DNA of 64,000 nt from Clostridium sp. BJN0001 (GTDB lineage: Bacteria; Bacillota; Clostridia; Clostridiales; Clostridiaceae), in contig NZ_CP094971.1 in assembly GCF_022869825.1 (NCBI RefSeq), forward strand, positions 745,501 through 809,500, written 5' to 3'. The stretch's first letter is position 1, and every line of letters begins with the position of its first letter. This document shows, piece after piece, positions 36,001 to 44,301 of this stretch. The translations under genes and the position numbers were made by a program. A model generated the notes under the pieces. It was given only the letters and a program-made list of their open reading frames with translations, was not told the DNA's origin and ran no database searches.

Positions 36001-37335
36001 ATGAAAATTATTATAGCGAAAAAAATATATAGTGAAGAAAAAATATTAAATAATTACGGTGTTGTTATAGAAAATGGTGTGATAGAAGATATTCTTTCTG
36101 AAGGTGAGATAAAGAAGAAGTATTCTAATGAGGAAATAGAATATTGGACTGACACAATAATGATACCAGGAACTGTAAATATTCACAATCATTGTTTTCA
36201 GAGTTTGCTTAGAGGACTTGCAGTAGGAAAGCCATTTTTGGAGTGGAGAGATAAAGCATTATATAAATATTCTCCAATATTAACACCAGATGATTTATAT
36301 ACAGGAGCTGTTTTTGCTTTTTCAGAAATGATGAAATGTGGTGTTACAACAGTATCAGATTTCTTCTATGTACATAATGATGGCTTAGAAAGTGATGAAG
36401 CAATTATAAGAGCAGCAAAAGATGTTGGAATCCGTTTAGTTTTAGCAAGGACTATGTATGATTGGGATGGAGCGCCAAAAGGATATGTAGAAACTATAGA
36501 TGAGGCAGTAAGTAATACTAGATTATTAGCACAAAAATATAATAATTCATCTGATTTAATGACTACTGTTTTGCCAGCTCCACATAGTCTTCATGCAGCT
36601 AGTATAGAAATGGTAAAAAAAGGAGCAGATTTAGCAAAAGAACTTGGAACAAAATTTCATATTCATGTTGCAGAAGAGCCATTTGAAGTTGAGGATATAA
36701 AAAATAAATATGGGGTGAGACCTGTTGAACTATTAGAAAAAATAGGTGTACTTAATAGTAATATGGTAGCTGTCCATGCAGTATGGTTAGATGAAAATGA
36801 GCTGAATTTATTCTGCAAAAATAAAGTAAATTTAGCGTATTGTCCATCAAGCAATATGTTCTTAGCAGATGGAGTAACTAATATTAAAAAGATGAATTCT
36901 GAAAAAGTAATGATAGGTTTAGGCAGTGATGGAGCTTGTAGTAATAATAGAATAAGTGTATTTGAAGAAATGAGAATGGCTTCTATACTGCAAAAAGTAG
37001 ATAAATTAGATGCATTAACAATTGATAGTAAAGACGCATTCAATTATGGTACTAAAAATGGAGGACTTATCTTAGATCTTCCAATTGGGGAAATAAAAAA
37101 GGGAATGAGAGCAGATTTTGTAGGAATTAATTTAAATGATTTTTCAATGCAGCCAATGTTTGATAATGATGAACAAATGATTCCGAATATTGTTTATTCA
37201 ATGCAATTAACAGCTATAAAAAAAGTTGTTGTAAATGGAAATATAACTGTTGATGAAGGAATACTTAAGACAGTAAGCAGTGAATACGTACTTGATAGAG
37301 TAAAAAAACTTATGGTTAAGTTTCAAAATTGTTAA
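36001..37335 (+). CDS. Amidohydrolase, TrzA/guanine-deaminase-like
   Basis: 444-aa cyclic or aromatic-ring amidohydrolase of the subtype containing guanine and 8-oxoguanine deaminases, SAH deaminase and atrazine chlorohydrolase. Metal site: NIHNHCFQSLLRG (HxH), FHIHVAEEPFE (His and Glu), VAVHAVWLD (His), GLGSDGACSNN (Asp). YCPSSNMFLADG is typical. The neighbouring M20 carbamoyl-amidase suggests a ring-opening pathway of a purine, hydantoin or ureide. It follows the M20 gene by 20 nt with a GGAAAGG ribosome site. Substrate not established. Confidence 0.85.
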   Translation: MKIIIAKKIYSEEKILNNYGVVIENGVIEDILSEGEIKKKYSNEEIEYWTDTIMIPGTVNIHNHCFQSLLRGLAVGKPFLEWRDKALYKYSPILTPDDLYTGAVFAFSEMMKCGVTTVSDFFYVHNDGLESDEAIIRAAKDVGIRLVLARTMYDWDGAPKGYVETIDEAVSNTRLLAQKYNNSSDLMTTVLPAPHSLHAASIEMVKKGADLAKELGTKFHIHVAEEPFEVEDIKNKYGVRPVELLEKIGVLNSNMVAVHAVWLDENELNLFCKNKVNLAYCPSSNMFLADGVTNIKKMNSEKVMIGLGSDGACSNNRISVFEEMRMASILQKVDKLDALTIDSKDAFNYGTKNGGLILDLPIGEIKKGMRADFVGINLNDFSMQPMFDNDEQMIPNIVYSMQLTAIKKVVVNGNITVDEGILKTVSSEYVLDRVKKLMVKFQNC

Positions 37336-37384
37336 ATTATATTAACTTTAAAAATAAATTAAAGACGCTTAGGAGGAAAAAATT

Positions 37385-38152
37385 ATGAAGAAGAAAATTA
37401 TTACATCACTAGTAGTTGCAGTTTTATCGGTATTAACGCTTGCAGGATGTGGAAAAACACAAACAGCTACTACAACACAGGGAACAGAAAAAACATTGAA
37501 AGTCGGAACAGATGCAACATTTCAACCATTCGAGTATATGGAAAATAACGAATATAAAGGATTTGATATTGAACTTGTTACTGAGCTATCAAAAGAGATG
37601 GGTTATGAAAATGTAGAATTTGTAAATACAGATTTTAAAGGATTAATTCCGGGGCTTATAGCTAATAAATTTGATTTGATTTCATCTGCTATGTATATTA
37701 CAGATGAAAGAAAAGAATCAATAAATTTCTCAGATCCATATTATCCAGGTGGTCTTAGCATTATGGTAAAAACAGAAAATAATGATGTTAAAAATTTAGA
37801 TGATTTAAAAGGCAAGAATGTGGCTGTTCAGGTAGGAACTAAATCAGTTGAATATTTAGAAAAGAATTGTTCTGATATAAAAAGAGTTGAAGTAGAAACA
37901 AATAATGAGATGTTCCTTCAGCTTGAAAGTGGAAAAGTTGATGCTGTAGTAACAGGAAGACCAGCGGCTCTTGTGTATGCAAAAGCATCAGGTAAGGTTA
38001 AAGTGCTTGATTATGAAGTTACTAAGGAAATGTATGGATATGGTTTAAGAAAAGATGACGAGGATATGCTTAAGAAAGTTAATAAAGCACTTGAAGCATT
38101 AAAAGAAAATGGAAAATATGACGAAATATCTGAGAAATATTTTGGAAAATAA
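37385..38152 (+). CDS. Amino-acid-type ABC transporter substrate-binding lipoprotein
   Basis: 255-aa lipoprotein. Signal peptide with lipobox TLAGC (Cys22), then a family 3 solute-binding fold (LKVGTDATFQPFEYMENNEY, KGFDIELVTELSKEMGY, the SDPYYPGG and GTKSVEYLEKN loops). The family binds polar amino acids and similar compounds (His, Gln, Arg, cystine). In this operon the ligand may be a ureide or amino-acid derivative. Ribosome site AGGAGG. Confidence 0.9.
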   Translation: MKKKIITSLVVAVLSVLTLAGCGKTQTATTTQGTEKTLKVGTDATFQPFEYMENNEYKGFDIELVTELSKEMGYENVEFVNTDFKGLIPGLIANKFDLISSAMYITDERKESINFSDPYYPGGLSIMVKTENNDVKNLDDLKGKNVAVQVGTKSVEYLEKNCSDIKRVEVETNNEMFLQLESGKVDAVVTGRPAALVYAKASGKVKVLDYEVTKEMYGYGLRKDDEDMLKKVNKALEALKENGKYDEISEKYFGK

Positions 38153-38170
38153 ATAAAATTTTAAGGTGAT

Positions 38171-38196
38171 TGGTCTTCATGTTTATATGAAGACCA
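38171..38196 (+). other. Intercistronic hairpin between binding protein and permease genes
   Basis: Ten-pair stem TGGTCTTCAT/ATGAAGACCA with a six-base loop and no T-tract. Such hairpins after a binding-protein gene often protect its mRNA and give more binding protein than permease; here this is inference. Confidence 0.7.
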
Positions 38197-38224
38197 TATT
38201 ACTAAGAAGGGGGCATTATATAGT

Positions 38225-38893
38225 ATGGATTTTTTAGTCGTTTTTGAAGATAACAATTTATCTTTTTTATTAGTTGGGTTTATATATACTATTATTTATA
38301 CATTATTAGGTTTTCTTTTAAGCATCACAATTGGGCTATTAGTTGCTTTTGGAGAATTATCTAAAAAGAAAATTATAAAAGCATTAGCAAGTGCATATTT
38401 ATCATGGTTTAGATCAACACCACTACTTGTACAATTAGTATTAATATATTATGGTTTCCCAATTTTGTTTAATATACAGACAGAGCCTTGGGTATGCGGA
38501 ATTATTGCTTTAGGAATGTATAGTGGAGCGTATGTTTCACAAGTAGTTAGAGGTGCAATTATTTCAATAGATAAAGGTCAGATGGAGGCAGGACGTTCTC
38601 TTGGATATTCACATAATCAGACTATGCTAAAAATAATATTGCCACAAGCTTTAAGAAGAATGATAGCACCAATGACAAATGAATTGATTTCACTTACAAA
38701 AAATTCATCTCTGTTATCTACAATTACAGTTGCAGAATTATTTAGAAAAGCAAATACTTTGATAGCTAAAAATTTCAAGACGATTGAAATATATATTTTG
38801 GTTGCAGTATTATATTATCTAATTAATAATTTATTTGGAATAATTGGAAAAATGTTAGAATGCAAACTTCGTACAGGGGAGGAATTGCAATGA
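38225..38893 (+). CDS. Amino-acid ABC transporter permease
   Basis: 222-aa His/Glu/Gln/Arg-type permease with five hydrophobic segments. The EAA loop reads [20 protein letters not shown] (residues ~125-144), which contacts the ATPase. [18 protein letters not shown] is the family signature near residue 60. The stop overlaps the ATPase start (ATGA). Confidence 0.93.
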   Translation: MDFLVVFEDNNLSFLLVGFIYTIIYTLLGFLLSITIGLLVAFGELSKKKIIKALASAYLSWFRSTPLLVQLVLIYYGFPILFNIQTEPWVCGIIALGMYSGAYVSQVVRGAIISIDKGQMEAGRSLGYSHNQTMLKIILPQALRRMIAPMTNELISLTKNSSLLSTITVAELFRKANTLIAKNFKTIEIYILVAVLYYLINNLFGIIGKMLECKLRTGEELQ

Positions 38894-39675
38894 TAAAAAA
38901 AATGATAGAAATTAAAAATTTAAATAAATATTATGGGGCACATCATGTTTTAAAAGAAATTAATTTAGATGTCAATGAAGGAGAAGTAGTTGTAATAATT
39001 GGACCATCAGGAAGTGGTAAAAGTACTTTATTAAGAAGTATTAATTATCTTGAAACTTATCAAGATGGAACGATTGAAATTGATGGTGAGTTTATAGGAC
39101 ACACTATAAAAAACGGAAAATCAGTGCCTATGGAACAGAAAAAATTGAATAAAATAAGACAGAATGTAGGAATGGTTTTTCAAAGTTTTAATTTATTTGC
39201 ACATAAAACTATAATTGAAAATATTATGATGGCTCCTATGGATTTAAAAGGTATTAAGAAAAATGAAGCTGAAAAAATGGCAATGGATTTATTAAAAAAA
39301 GTTGGATTATCTGAAAAAGCAAATGTGAAACCTTCAAGTCTGTCAGGTGGACAAAAGCAGAGAATTGCAATTGCAAGAGCTTTAGCTATGCAGCCTAAGG
39401 TTATGTTATTTGATGAACCTACATCTGCATTAGATCCAGAAATGGTTGGAGAAGTATTAAAAGTAATGAAAAGTCTTGCACAAACGGGAATGACAATGGT
39501 TATTGTAACACATGAAATGAACTTTGCAAAAAGTATTGCCAATAAAGTTGTTGTATTAGAAGAGGGAAACATTATAGAACAGGGCCCACCAGAGCAAATT
39601 TTTGAAAATCCAATATGCGAAAGAACTAGCAAATTTGTTAATATGGTCTTTACAAAAGATGTTATAGATGAATAA
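38890..39675 (+). CDS. Amino-acid ABC transporter ATP-binding protein
   Basis: 261-aa ATPase of the GlnQ/HisP group. Walker [11 protein letters not shown]-loop FQSFNLF, signature LSGGQKQR, Walker [16 protein letters not shown]-loop THEMNFA. ATG 38890 after GGGGAGG and overlapping the permease stop; upstream in-frame codons from 38860 lie inside the permease gene. Confidence 0.95.
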   Translation: MIKKMIEIKNLNKYYGAHHVLKEINLDVNEGEVVVIIGPSGSGKSTLLRSINYLETYQDGTIEIDGEFIGHTIKNGKSVPMEQKKLNKIRQNVGMVFQSFNLFAHKTIIENIMMAPMDLKGIKKNEAEKMAMDLLKKVGLSEKANVKPSSLSGGQKQRIAIARALAMQPKVMLFDEPTSALDPEMVGEVLKVMKSLAQTGMTMVIVTHEMNFAKSIANKVVVLEEGNIIEQGPPEQIFENPICERTSKFVNMVFTKDVIDE

Positions 39676-39714
39676 TTACATTAGATTTATAACAAAAAGA
39701 ATAGGGGTTACAGT

Positions 39715-40317
39715 ATGAATAATAAAATAGTTGTTATTAGTAGACAGTTTGGAAGCGGTGGAAGAGCTATTGGAAAGAAATTAGCTGAAAAATTAAATAT
39801 TAAATTTTATGATCTTGCTATTATAGGAATGTTTGCAGAAAGAAGCCATGTTGATTATGATACTGCATTAGAGATAGATGAGAAAAAGATAAAACAAAAG
39901 TGGTACTTTTTTCCTGAAGAGGTGGATTCAAAATATAATTTATCTAGAATTCCAGTTAATGATAAGCTATTTCAAATACAAAAAGAAATTATATTTGATT
40001 TAGCAAGAAAAAGTTCATGTGTTATTATCGGCAGAGGTGCTGATTATATGTTACGCGAAAGTAAAAATATGATAAGTGTATTTGTACATGCTGATAGAGA
40101 AACAAAAGTTAAAAGTGTTATGAAACATTATAATCTTGAAAGAGAAGAAGCTTTAAAATTAATGAAAAAAACAGATTCTCAAAGAAGCCGCTATTATAAT
40201 TCATATACAGAATATAAATGGGGTAATGTTGATAATTATGATTTAATGATTAATAGAGGGAAGTTTGGTATTGATGGTTCTTCTGAAATACTCTTATCAG
40301 CTTATAATGAGCTATAA
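39715..40317 (+). CDS. Cytidylate-kinase-like P-loop protein (PF13189 type)
   Basis: 200-aa P-loop kinase-like protein: ISRQFGSGGRAIGKKLAEKL is the modified Walker A, IIGRGADYML and FVHADRETKVKSVMKHY follow the CMP-kinase-like pattern, and DSQRSRYYNSYTEYKWG is the lid region. Family members are common in clostridia and mostly uncharacterised; nucleotide phosphorylation has not been shown for this protein. It is the last gene of the RpiR/amidohydrolase/ABC operon (40 bp after the ATPase), so it may act on a product of the pathway. Confidence 0.85.
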   Translation: MNNKIVVISRQFGSGGRAIGKKLAEKLNIKFYDLAIIGMFAERSHVDYDTALEIDEKKIKQKWYFFPEEVDSKYNLSRIPVNDKLFQIQKEIIFDLARKSSCVIIGRGADYMLRESKNMISVFVHADRETKVKSVMKHYNLEREEALKLMKKTDSQRSRYYNSYTEYKWGNVDNYDLMINRGKFGIDGSSEILLSAYNEL

Positions 40318-40356
40318 TTTTTTATTTAAGATTTTATATATTAAATTACAAAAGAT

Positions 40357-40405
40357 AAAAATAGAGTCAAAAAATAATAAATATTTTTTGACTCTATTTT
40401 TATTA
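40357..40405. terminator. Bidirectional terminator between the ABC operon and birA
   Basis: Long stem AAAATAGAGTCAAAAAATA/TATTTTTTGACTCTATTTT, with T-tracts readable in both directions. It separates two convergent genes. Confidence 0.9.
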
Positions 40406-40410
40406 AGATA

Positions 40411-41385
40411 CTATTCATCTATTGTTTTAAAACTTATCTCACCAGATAGTATTTCTCTTTCTGTTCCAGAAGAATCTTTAACTATAAGGTTTAATGAATC
40501 TGAAATTCCAATACATGTTACAATTTCTTCATTATTTAATGTAATAAGTTTTGCTTTTCTTCCAAAGGTATTTGAATTTTCTCTACATATATTTATAGTT
40601 TCTGTTAAATCATTTTTTTCTACGAATGAGTCATACATATCTTCAAAGTTTTTAAGAAAACTAGCTAAAATTTCTGCTCTACTGAAAGTCTTTTTCTTTT
40701 CAATCATAAGAGAACTTGCAGTTTTAAAAAGATCATCATCAAAAGATTCTCTTGATATATTAACATTTAAACCTATACCTACTATCATGTAGTGTATAAT
40801 ATCCATATCACATTTCATTTCACATAAAATTCCACAGATTTTTTTATTATTTAATATAATATCATTTGGCCATTTTATTTTTGTATCTATATTTTTTTCA
40901 TTTAATGTCTTGTTCATTGCAGCGGCTGCTATCTGTGTGATTTTTGGAGCTTGTTGAGGTACGATTTCAGGTCTTAAAATTAGAGTAAACCAGATTCCGC
41001 CTTTTGGTGAAGTCCATACCCTTTTAAATCTTCCACTGCCACTATTTTGAGTTTCAGAAATCACAATACTTCCAGATGGTGCATTATTTTGTGCTAATTT
41101 TTTTGCTTCAGTATTTGTAGAATCTATATCATCAAAATGTATTATATTTCGTCCAAGTGTTTTTGTTTTTAAAAGTGGGGATAATTCATTTGAAGAAAGT
41201 ATATCAGGACATGATAATAATTTATATCCTCTATTTGAAATACCTTCAATTTTATAACCTTTATTTTTAAGCGATTTTATATGTTTCCATACAGCACTTC
41301 TTGTTATATTTAAGAGTGAACTTAAAGCTTCACCTGAAATATAATTATCTGCTGTTTTTAGCTTCTCTAATATTTTTTCTTCCAT
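40411..41385 (-). CDS. birA: Biotin operon repressor / biotin--[acetyl-CoA-carboxylase] ligase
   Basis: 324-aa bifunctional protein. The N-terminal winged helix (SGEALSSLLNITRSAVWKHI) binds DNA; the ligase core has GSGRFKRVWTSPKGGIWFT (biotinyl-AMP loop) and KWPNDI; the C-terminal SH3-like domain closes it. The start is ATG 41385 after GAGGTG; upstream in-frame codons to 41451 have no ribosome site. Confidence 0.93.
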   Translation of the reverse strand: MEEKILEKLKTADNYISGEALSSLLNITRSAVWKHIKSLKNKGYKIEGISNRGYKLLSCPDILSSNELSPLLKTKTLGRNIIHFDDIDSTNTEAKKLAQNNAPSGSIVISETQNSGSGRFKRVWTSPKGGIWFTLILRPEIVPQQAPKITQIAAAAMNKTLNEKNIDTKIKWPNDIILNNKKICGILCEMKCDMDIIHYMIVGIGLNVNISRESFDDDLFKTASSLMIEKKKTFSRAEILASFLKNFEDMYDSFVEKNDLTETINICRENSNTFGRKAKLITLNNEEIVTCIGISDSLNLIVKDSSGTEREILSGEISFKTIDE

Positions 41386-41524
41386 TATTAACACCTCGTC
41401 AAATATTATAACATAATAAAAAGCATATAAAAATTGATTTTTTCTTATCAAATATAATGTGATATAATATAATGACGGATATAAATTTAAATTCCATAAT
41501 ACAAATAATGGAAAGGAAAAAGTA

Positions 41525-42577
41525 ATGAATAGACATCAGCATAATAAACGTAACATAAGAATGAAAAATGGTAATGTTAATAAAAATGTCAGGAGAAGAA
41601 GAAAAAAAAGAACAAAATTATCAATGGGTGTTTTTATAACATTTCTAATATTTGAATTATTATTTACAGTATGTACATTTCCATTTTTACTTTTATATGG
41701 TCCATTTGAAACTGCAAAGAGCACATACATAGGTGCAGCGATGACATCAAAAAGTCATCAATTTCTTGCAACTCTTTTTATGTCAGAAGAGAAAATAAAT
41801 AATATTTTGGGAAATAATTCTGTAGATGAAACTAGTGATGAAACTACAAATCTAAATGAAATAAATATACCCAAAATTAAAGACAGTACAATTGAACTAT
41901 ATAAACTCGATGATAATTCTAAATACACAGGATATTACTTAGTTATTAAAGATCCTACAAGAGTTAAAATAGGAGTCACTTCAAAACTTAAAGTAGAAGG
42001 AGAAACAACAACTGAAATAGCACAGAATAATGATGCAATAGCAGCAATAAATGGTGGAGGTTTTACTGATACTCAGTGGACAGGAACAGGGGGACTTCCT
42101 ATAGGCGTTATTATGACAAATTCAGAGATAAAATATACTGATTTAAGTGAAGCTGGTAAAACAGATCTTTTTGCGATAACAAAAGAAGGAAAGATGGTTG
42201 TTGGAAAATATTCCATAAATGATCTTAAGAAAATAAAAGCAAGCGAAGCATTAAGCTTTAAACCAACTCTTATTATAAATGGTAAGAATACACCAATAAA
42301 AGGAGATGGAGGCTGGGGTGTTGCACCACGAACAGCTATAGGACAGAGAAAAGAAGATGGAGCTATAATAATGCTTGTAATAGATGGAAGAGGAATAGGC
42401 AGCACAGGAGCTACAATTAAAGAAGTTCAGGAAATCATGAAGAAGCTTAAATGTTATAATGCCATAAACTTAGATGGAGGTAAATCATCTACAATGTATT
42501 ATGACGGTGATCTTGTAAACGAACCTTCATACAGCATGGGAGAGAGACTTATTCCTTCAGCGGTTATCGTAGAGTAA
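41525..42577 (+). CDS. Exported phosphodiester glycosidase family protein (NAGPA-like)
   Basis: 350-aa protein with a very basic N-terminus (RRRRKKRTK) and one membrane helix (~residues 35-58), then a NAGPA/DUF2233 domain: AAINGGGFTDTQ, GWGVAPRTAIGQ, VIDGRGIGSTGA, NLDGGKSSTMYY. The NLDGGxS motif is the family hallmark. Relatives cleave GlcNAc-1-phosphodiester-type bonds or act on wall/teichoic material or spore-coat polysaccharide; the substrate here is unknown. It begins a three-gene group with the next two genes. Confidence 0.88.
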   Translation: MNRHQHNKRNIRMKNGNVNKNVRRRRKKRTKLSMGVFITFLIFELLFTVCTFPFLLLYGPFETAKSTYIGAAMTSKSHQFLATLFMSEEKINNILGNNSVDETSDETTNLNEINIPKIKDSTIELYKLDDNSKYTGYYLVIKDPTRVKIGVTSKLKVEGETTTEIAQNNDAIAAINGGGFTDTQWTGTGGLPIGVIMTNSEIKYTDLSEAGKTDLFAITKEGKMVVGKYSINDLKKIKASEALSFKPTLIINGKNTPIKGDGGWGVAPRTAIGQRKEDGAIIMLVIDGRGIGSTGATIKEVQEIMKKLKCYNAINLDGGKSSTMYYDGDLVNEPSYSMGERLIPSAVIVE

Positions 42578-42605
42578 ACATAGTAAAAGCGAAAGGAAAT
42601 TATTT

Positions 42606-43643
42606 ATGAAAGTATTTAAAAGATTAATTGCATGGGCAATGATATCTTTAGTTTTGCAATTAGGACTGCTTTTTTTTCTTGATAAAATAGTATTTAGACA
42701 TACATCATATTTTAATAGTAAGAAAATTGAGCTTAATAAAGATAAATCAAAAGAAGTAAATGCATCACTTCCAAATAATGCTGAATCTGTTCAGGTATCA
42801 TTTGATGGAAAGTATATTTTATATTATGTAGACAATAATCCATATGTGATGGAAGCTAAGACAGGAGAAGCAAAACAAATAGAAGGAGATAATGATGCAC
42901 AGATACTATTTTTAACATGGATTCCTGATAGAAATAGGCTTGCAGCACTGCAAAAAGTAAGGTTATCTTCTACAAATAAAGTTCAGCTTGTAACTTATAA
43001 TCCAAAAGATGTTTCACAGACAGAAGTTACAAATGTATGTAGTTATACTGATAACTTCAAAGTTAATAACTTTACTGTGTCATCTATTACAGGAGTGTAT
43101 TACATAGATGTAAGTACAAATGGAAATAATAGTATTGTATATAGAATTGACATAAATAATAATCTTACAAAGTTTCCTGTAAATGCAGAATCGATTTTGA
43201 GTATGTGTGTTGTTCCACATCAGGATAGGCTTATATATCAAGATGAAGAATCAAGGAAATTTTATGAAACAAATCCTAAGAAAGAACTTACATTTAATAC
43301 GAATAAAAATCTTGAACTTCTTGGAATTGACAGGCAGGATGTCATATATATTGGAGAAGTTGATGGAAAAAAGATAACAAGTATAATTTATGGTACTCTT
43401 GATGAAAATACTACTGAGTGGAAAAAAGTAAATATAGATTCTCCGATAGATAAAGAGGATGTATTCTTCTCAGATAAGAGCGAAATATATGTTAATGATA
43501 ATCTTAAAGGAGTAGTAGAAAATATTACATCTGGTAAGAAAATGGATTATGAAGGCAGGCTTATAAAAATGTCAAATGATTTTATAGCTCTTGAAGATAA
43601 TTCTGGAAAAGTAACATATAAAAATATTTCAGATAAAAAATAA
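42606..43643 (+). CDS. Membrane-anchored protein of unknown function, beta-propeller-like
   Basis: 345 aa with one N-terminal helix (residues ~8-28) and an extracytoplasmic region rich in short beta units with blade-like phrases (SVQVSFDGKYILYYVDNN, LFLTWIPDRNRLAALQ, FYETNPKKELTFNTNKN). This resembles TolB/DPP-IV-type propeller repeats, but no catalytic motif is visible. It lies 28 bp after the glycosidase and 21 bp before the protease gene. Confidence 0.72.
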   Translation: MKVFKRLIAWAMISLVLQLGLLFFLDKIVFRHTSYFNSKKIELNKDKSKEVNASLPNNAESVQVSFDGKYILYYVDNNPYVMEAKTGEAKQIEGDNDAQILFLTWIPDRNRLAALQKVRLSSTNKVQLVTYNPKDVSQTEVTNVCSYTDNFKVNNFTVSSITGVYYIDVSTNGNNSIVYRIDINNNLTKFPVNAESILSMCVVPHQDRLIYQDEESRKFYETNPKKELTFNTNKNLELLGIDRQDVIYIGEVDGKKITSIIYGTLDENTTEWKKVNIDSPIDKEDVFFSDKSEIYVNDNLKGVVENITSGKKMDYEGRLIKMSNDFIALEDNSGKVTYKNISDKK

Positions 43644-43664
43644 TATTTTAGGAGGAGAAAACTA

Positions 43665-44300
43665 ATGAATGATTTTATATTAGATAAAATTTTAATTATT
43701 CCAGCAATGCTTGTAGCATTTACATTTCATGAGTATGCACATGCATTTATGGCTGATAGATTAGGAGATAAAACTCCAAGATTTCAGGGAAGATTAACTC
43801 TTAATCCATTAGATCATATTGATCCATTAGGTTTTATAGCTGTACTTTTATGCGGCTTTGGATGGGCAAAGCCAGTTCAGGTAAATCCTTCTGCATATAA
43901 AAATTATTTTAAAGATGATCTTAAAGTAAGCCTTGCAGGTCCTATTGCAAATTTTATTGTATCAATAATTTTTGCTTTTATTTTAGGATTTTATGCAAAA
44001 TTTTTATATGCAAGGCTTCCTTATGGACTTAATGCTATACTATATAACATAATAAATTCAGTTGTATTTATAAATATAAATATAGGAATATTTAATCTTT
44101 TGCCAATCCCTGGACTTGATGGATTTAGTCTTTTTAGAGATTTATTTCCTGATAAATTTTATAAATATGAAAATAAGTTTTATCAGTATCAAATACTATT
44201 TTTAATAGGAATAATTGTGATAGGTGGAAGAATAATTTCAATACCATGTAATGCACTTTATTCGTCACTTATAAGACTCGTTCAGTCTTTACTTTTTTAA
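43665..44300 (+). CDS. Site-2 protease family zinc metalloprotease (M50)
   Basis: 211-aa integral membrane protease. The zinc site is FHEYAH (HExxH type) in TM1 and the third ligand motif is NLLPIPGLDG in a later helix. It matches the short M50B group lacking PDZ or CBS domains (YwhC/YdgF-like). Function in clostridia is mostly unknown. AGGAGG ribosome site; ends 1 bp from the stop of the convergent gene. Confidence 0.9.
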   Translation: MNDFILDKILIIPAMLVAFTFHEYAHAFMADRLGDKTPRFQGRLTLNPLDHIDPLGFIAVLLCGFGWAKPVQVNPSAYKNYFKDDLKVSLAGPIANFIVSIIFAFILGFYAKFLYARLPYGLNAILYNIINSVVFININIGIFNLLPIPGLDGFSLFRDLFPDKFYKYENKFYQYQILFLIGIIVIGGRIISIPCNALYSSLIRLVQSLLF

Positions 44301-44301
44301 C

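Noticed and set aside
40265-40792. 175-codon plus-strand ORF opposite birA
   Set aside because: Overlaps the end of the kinase-like gene, a bidirectional terminator and antisense birA; shadow frame.
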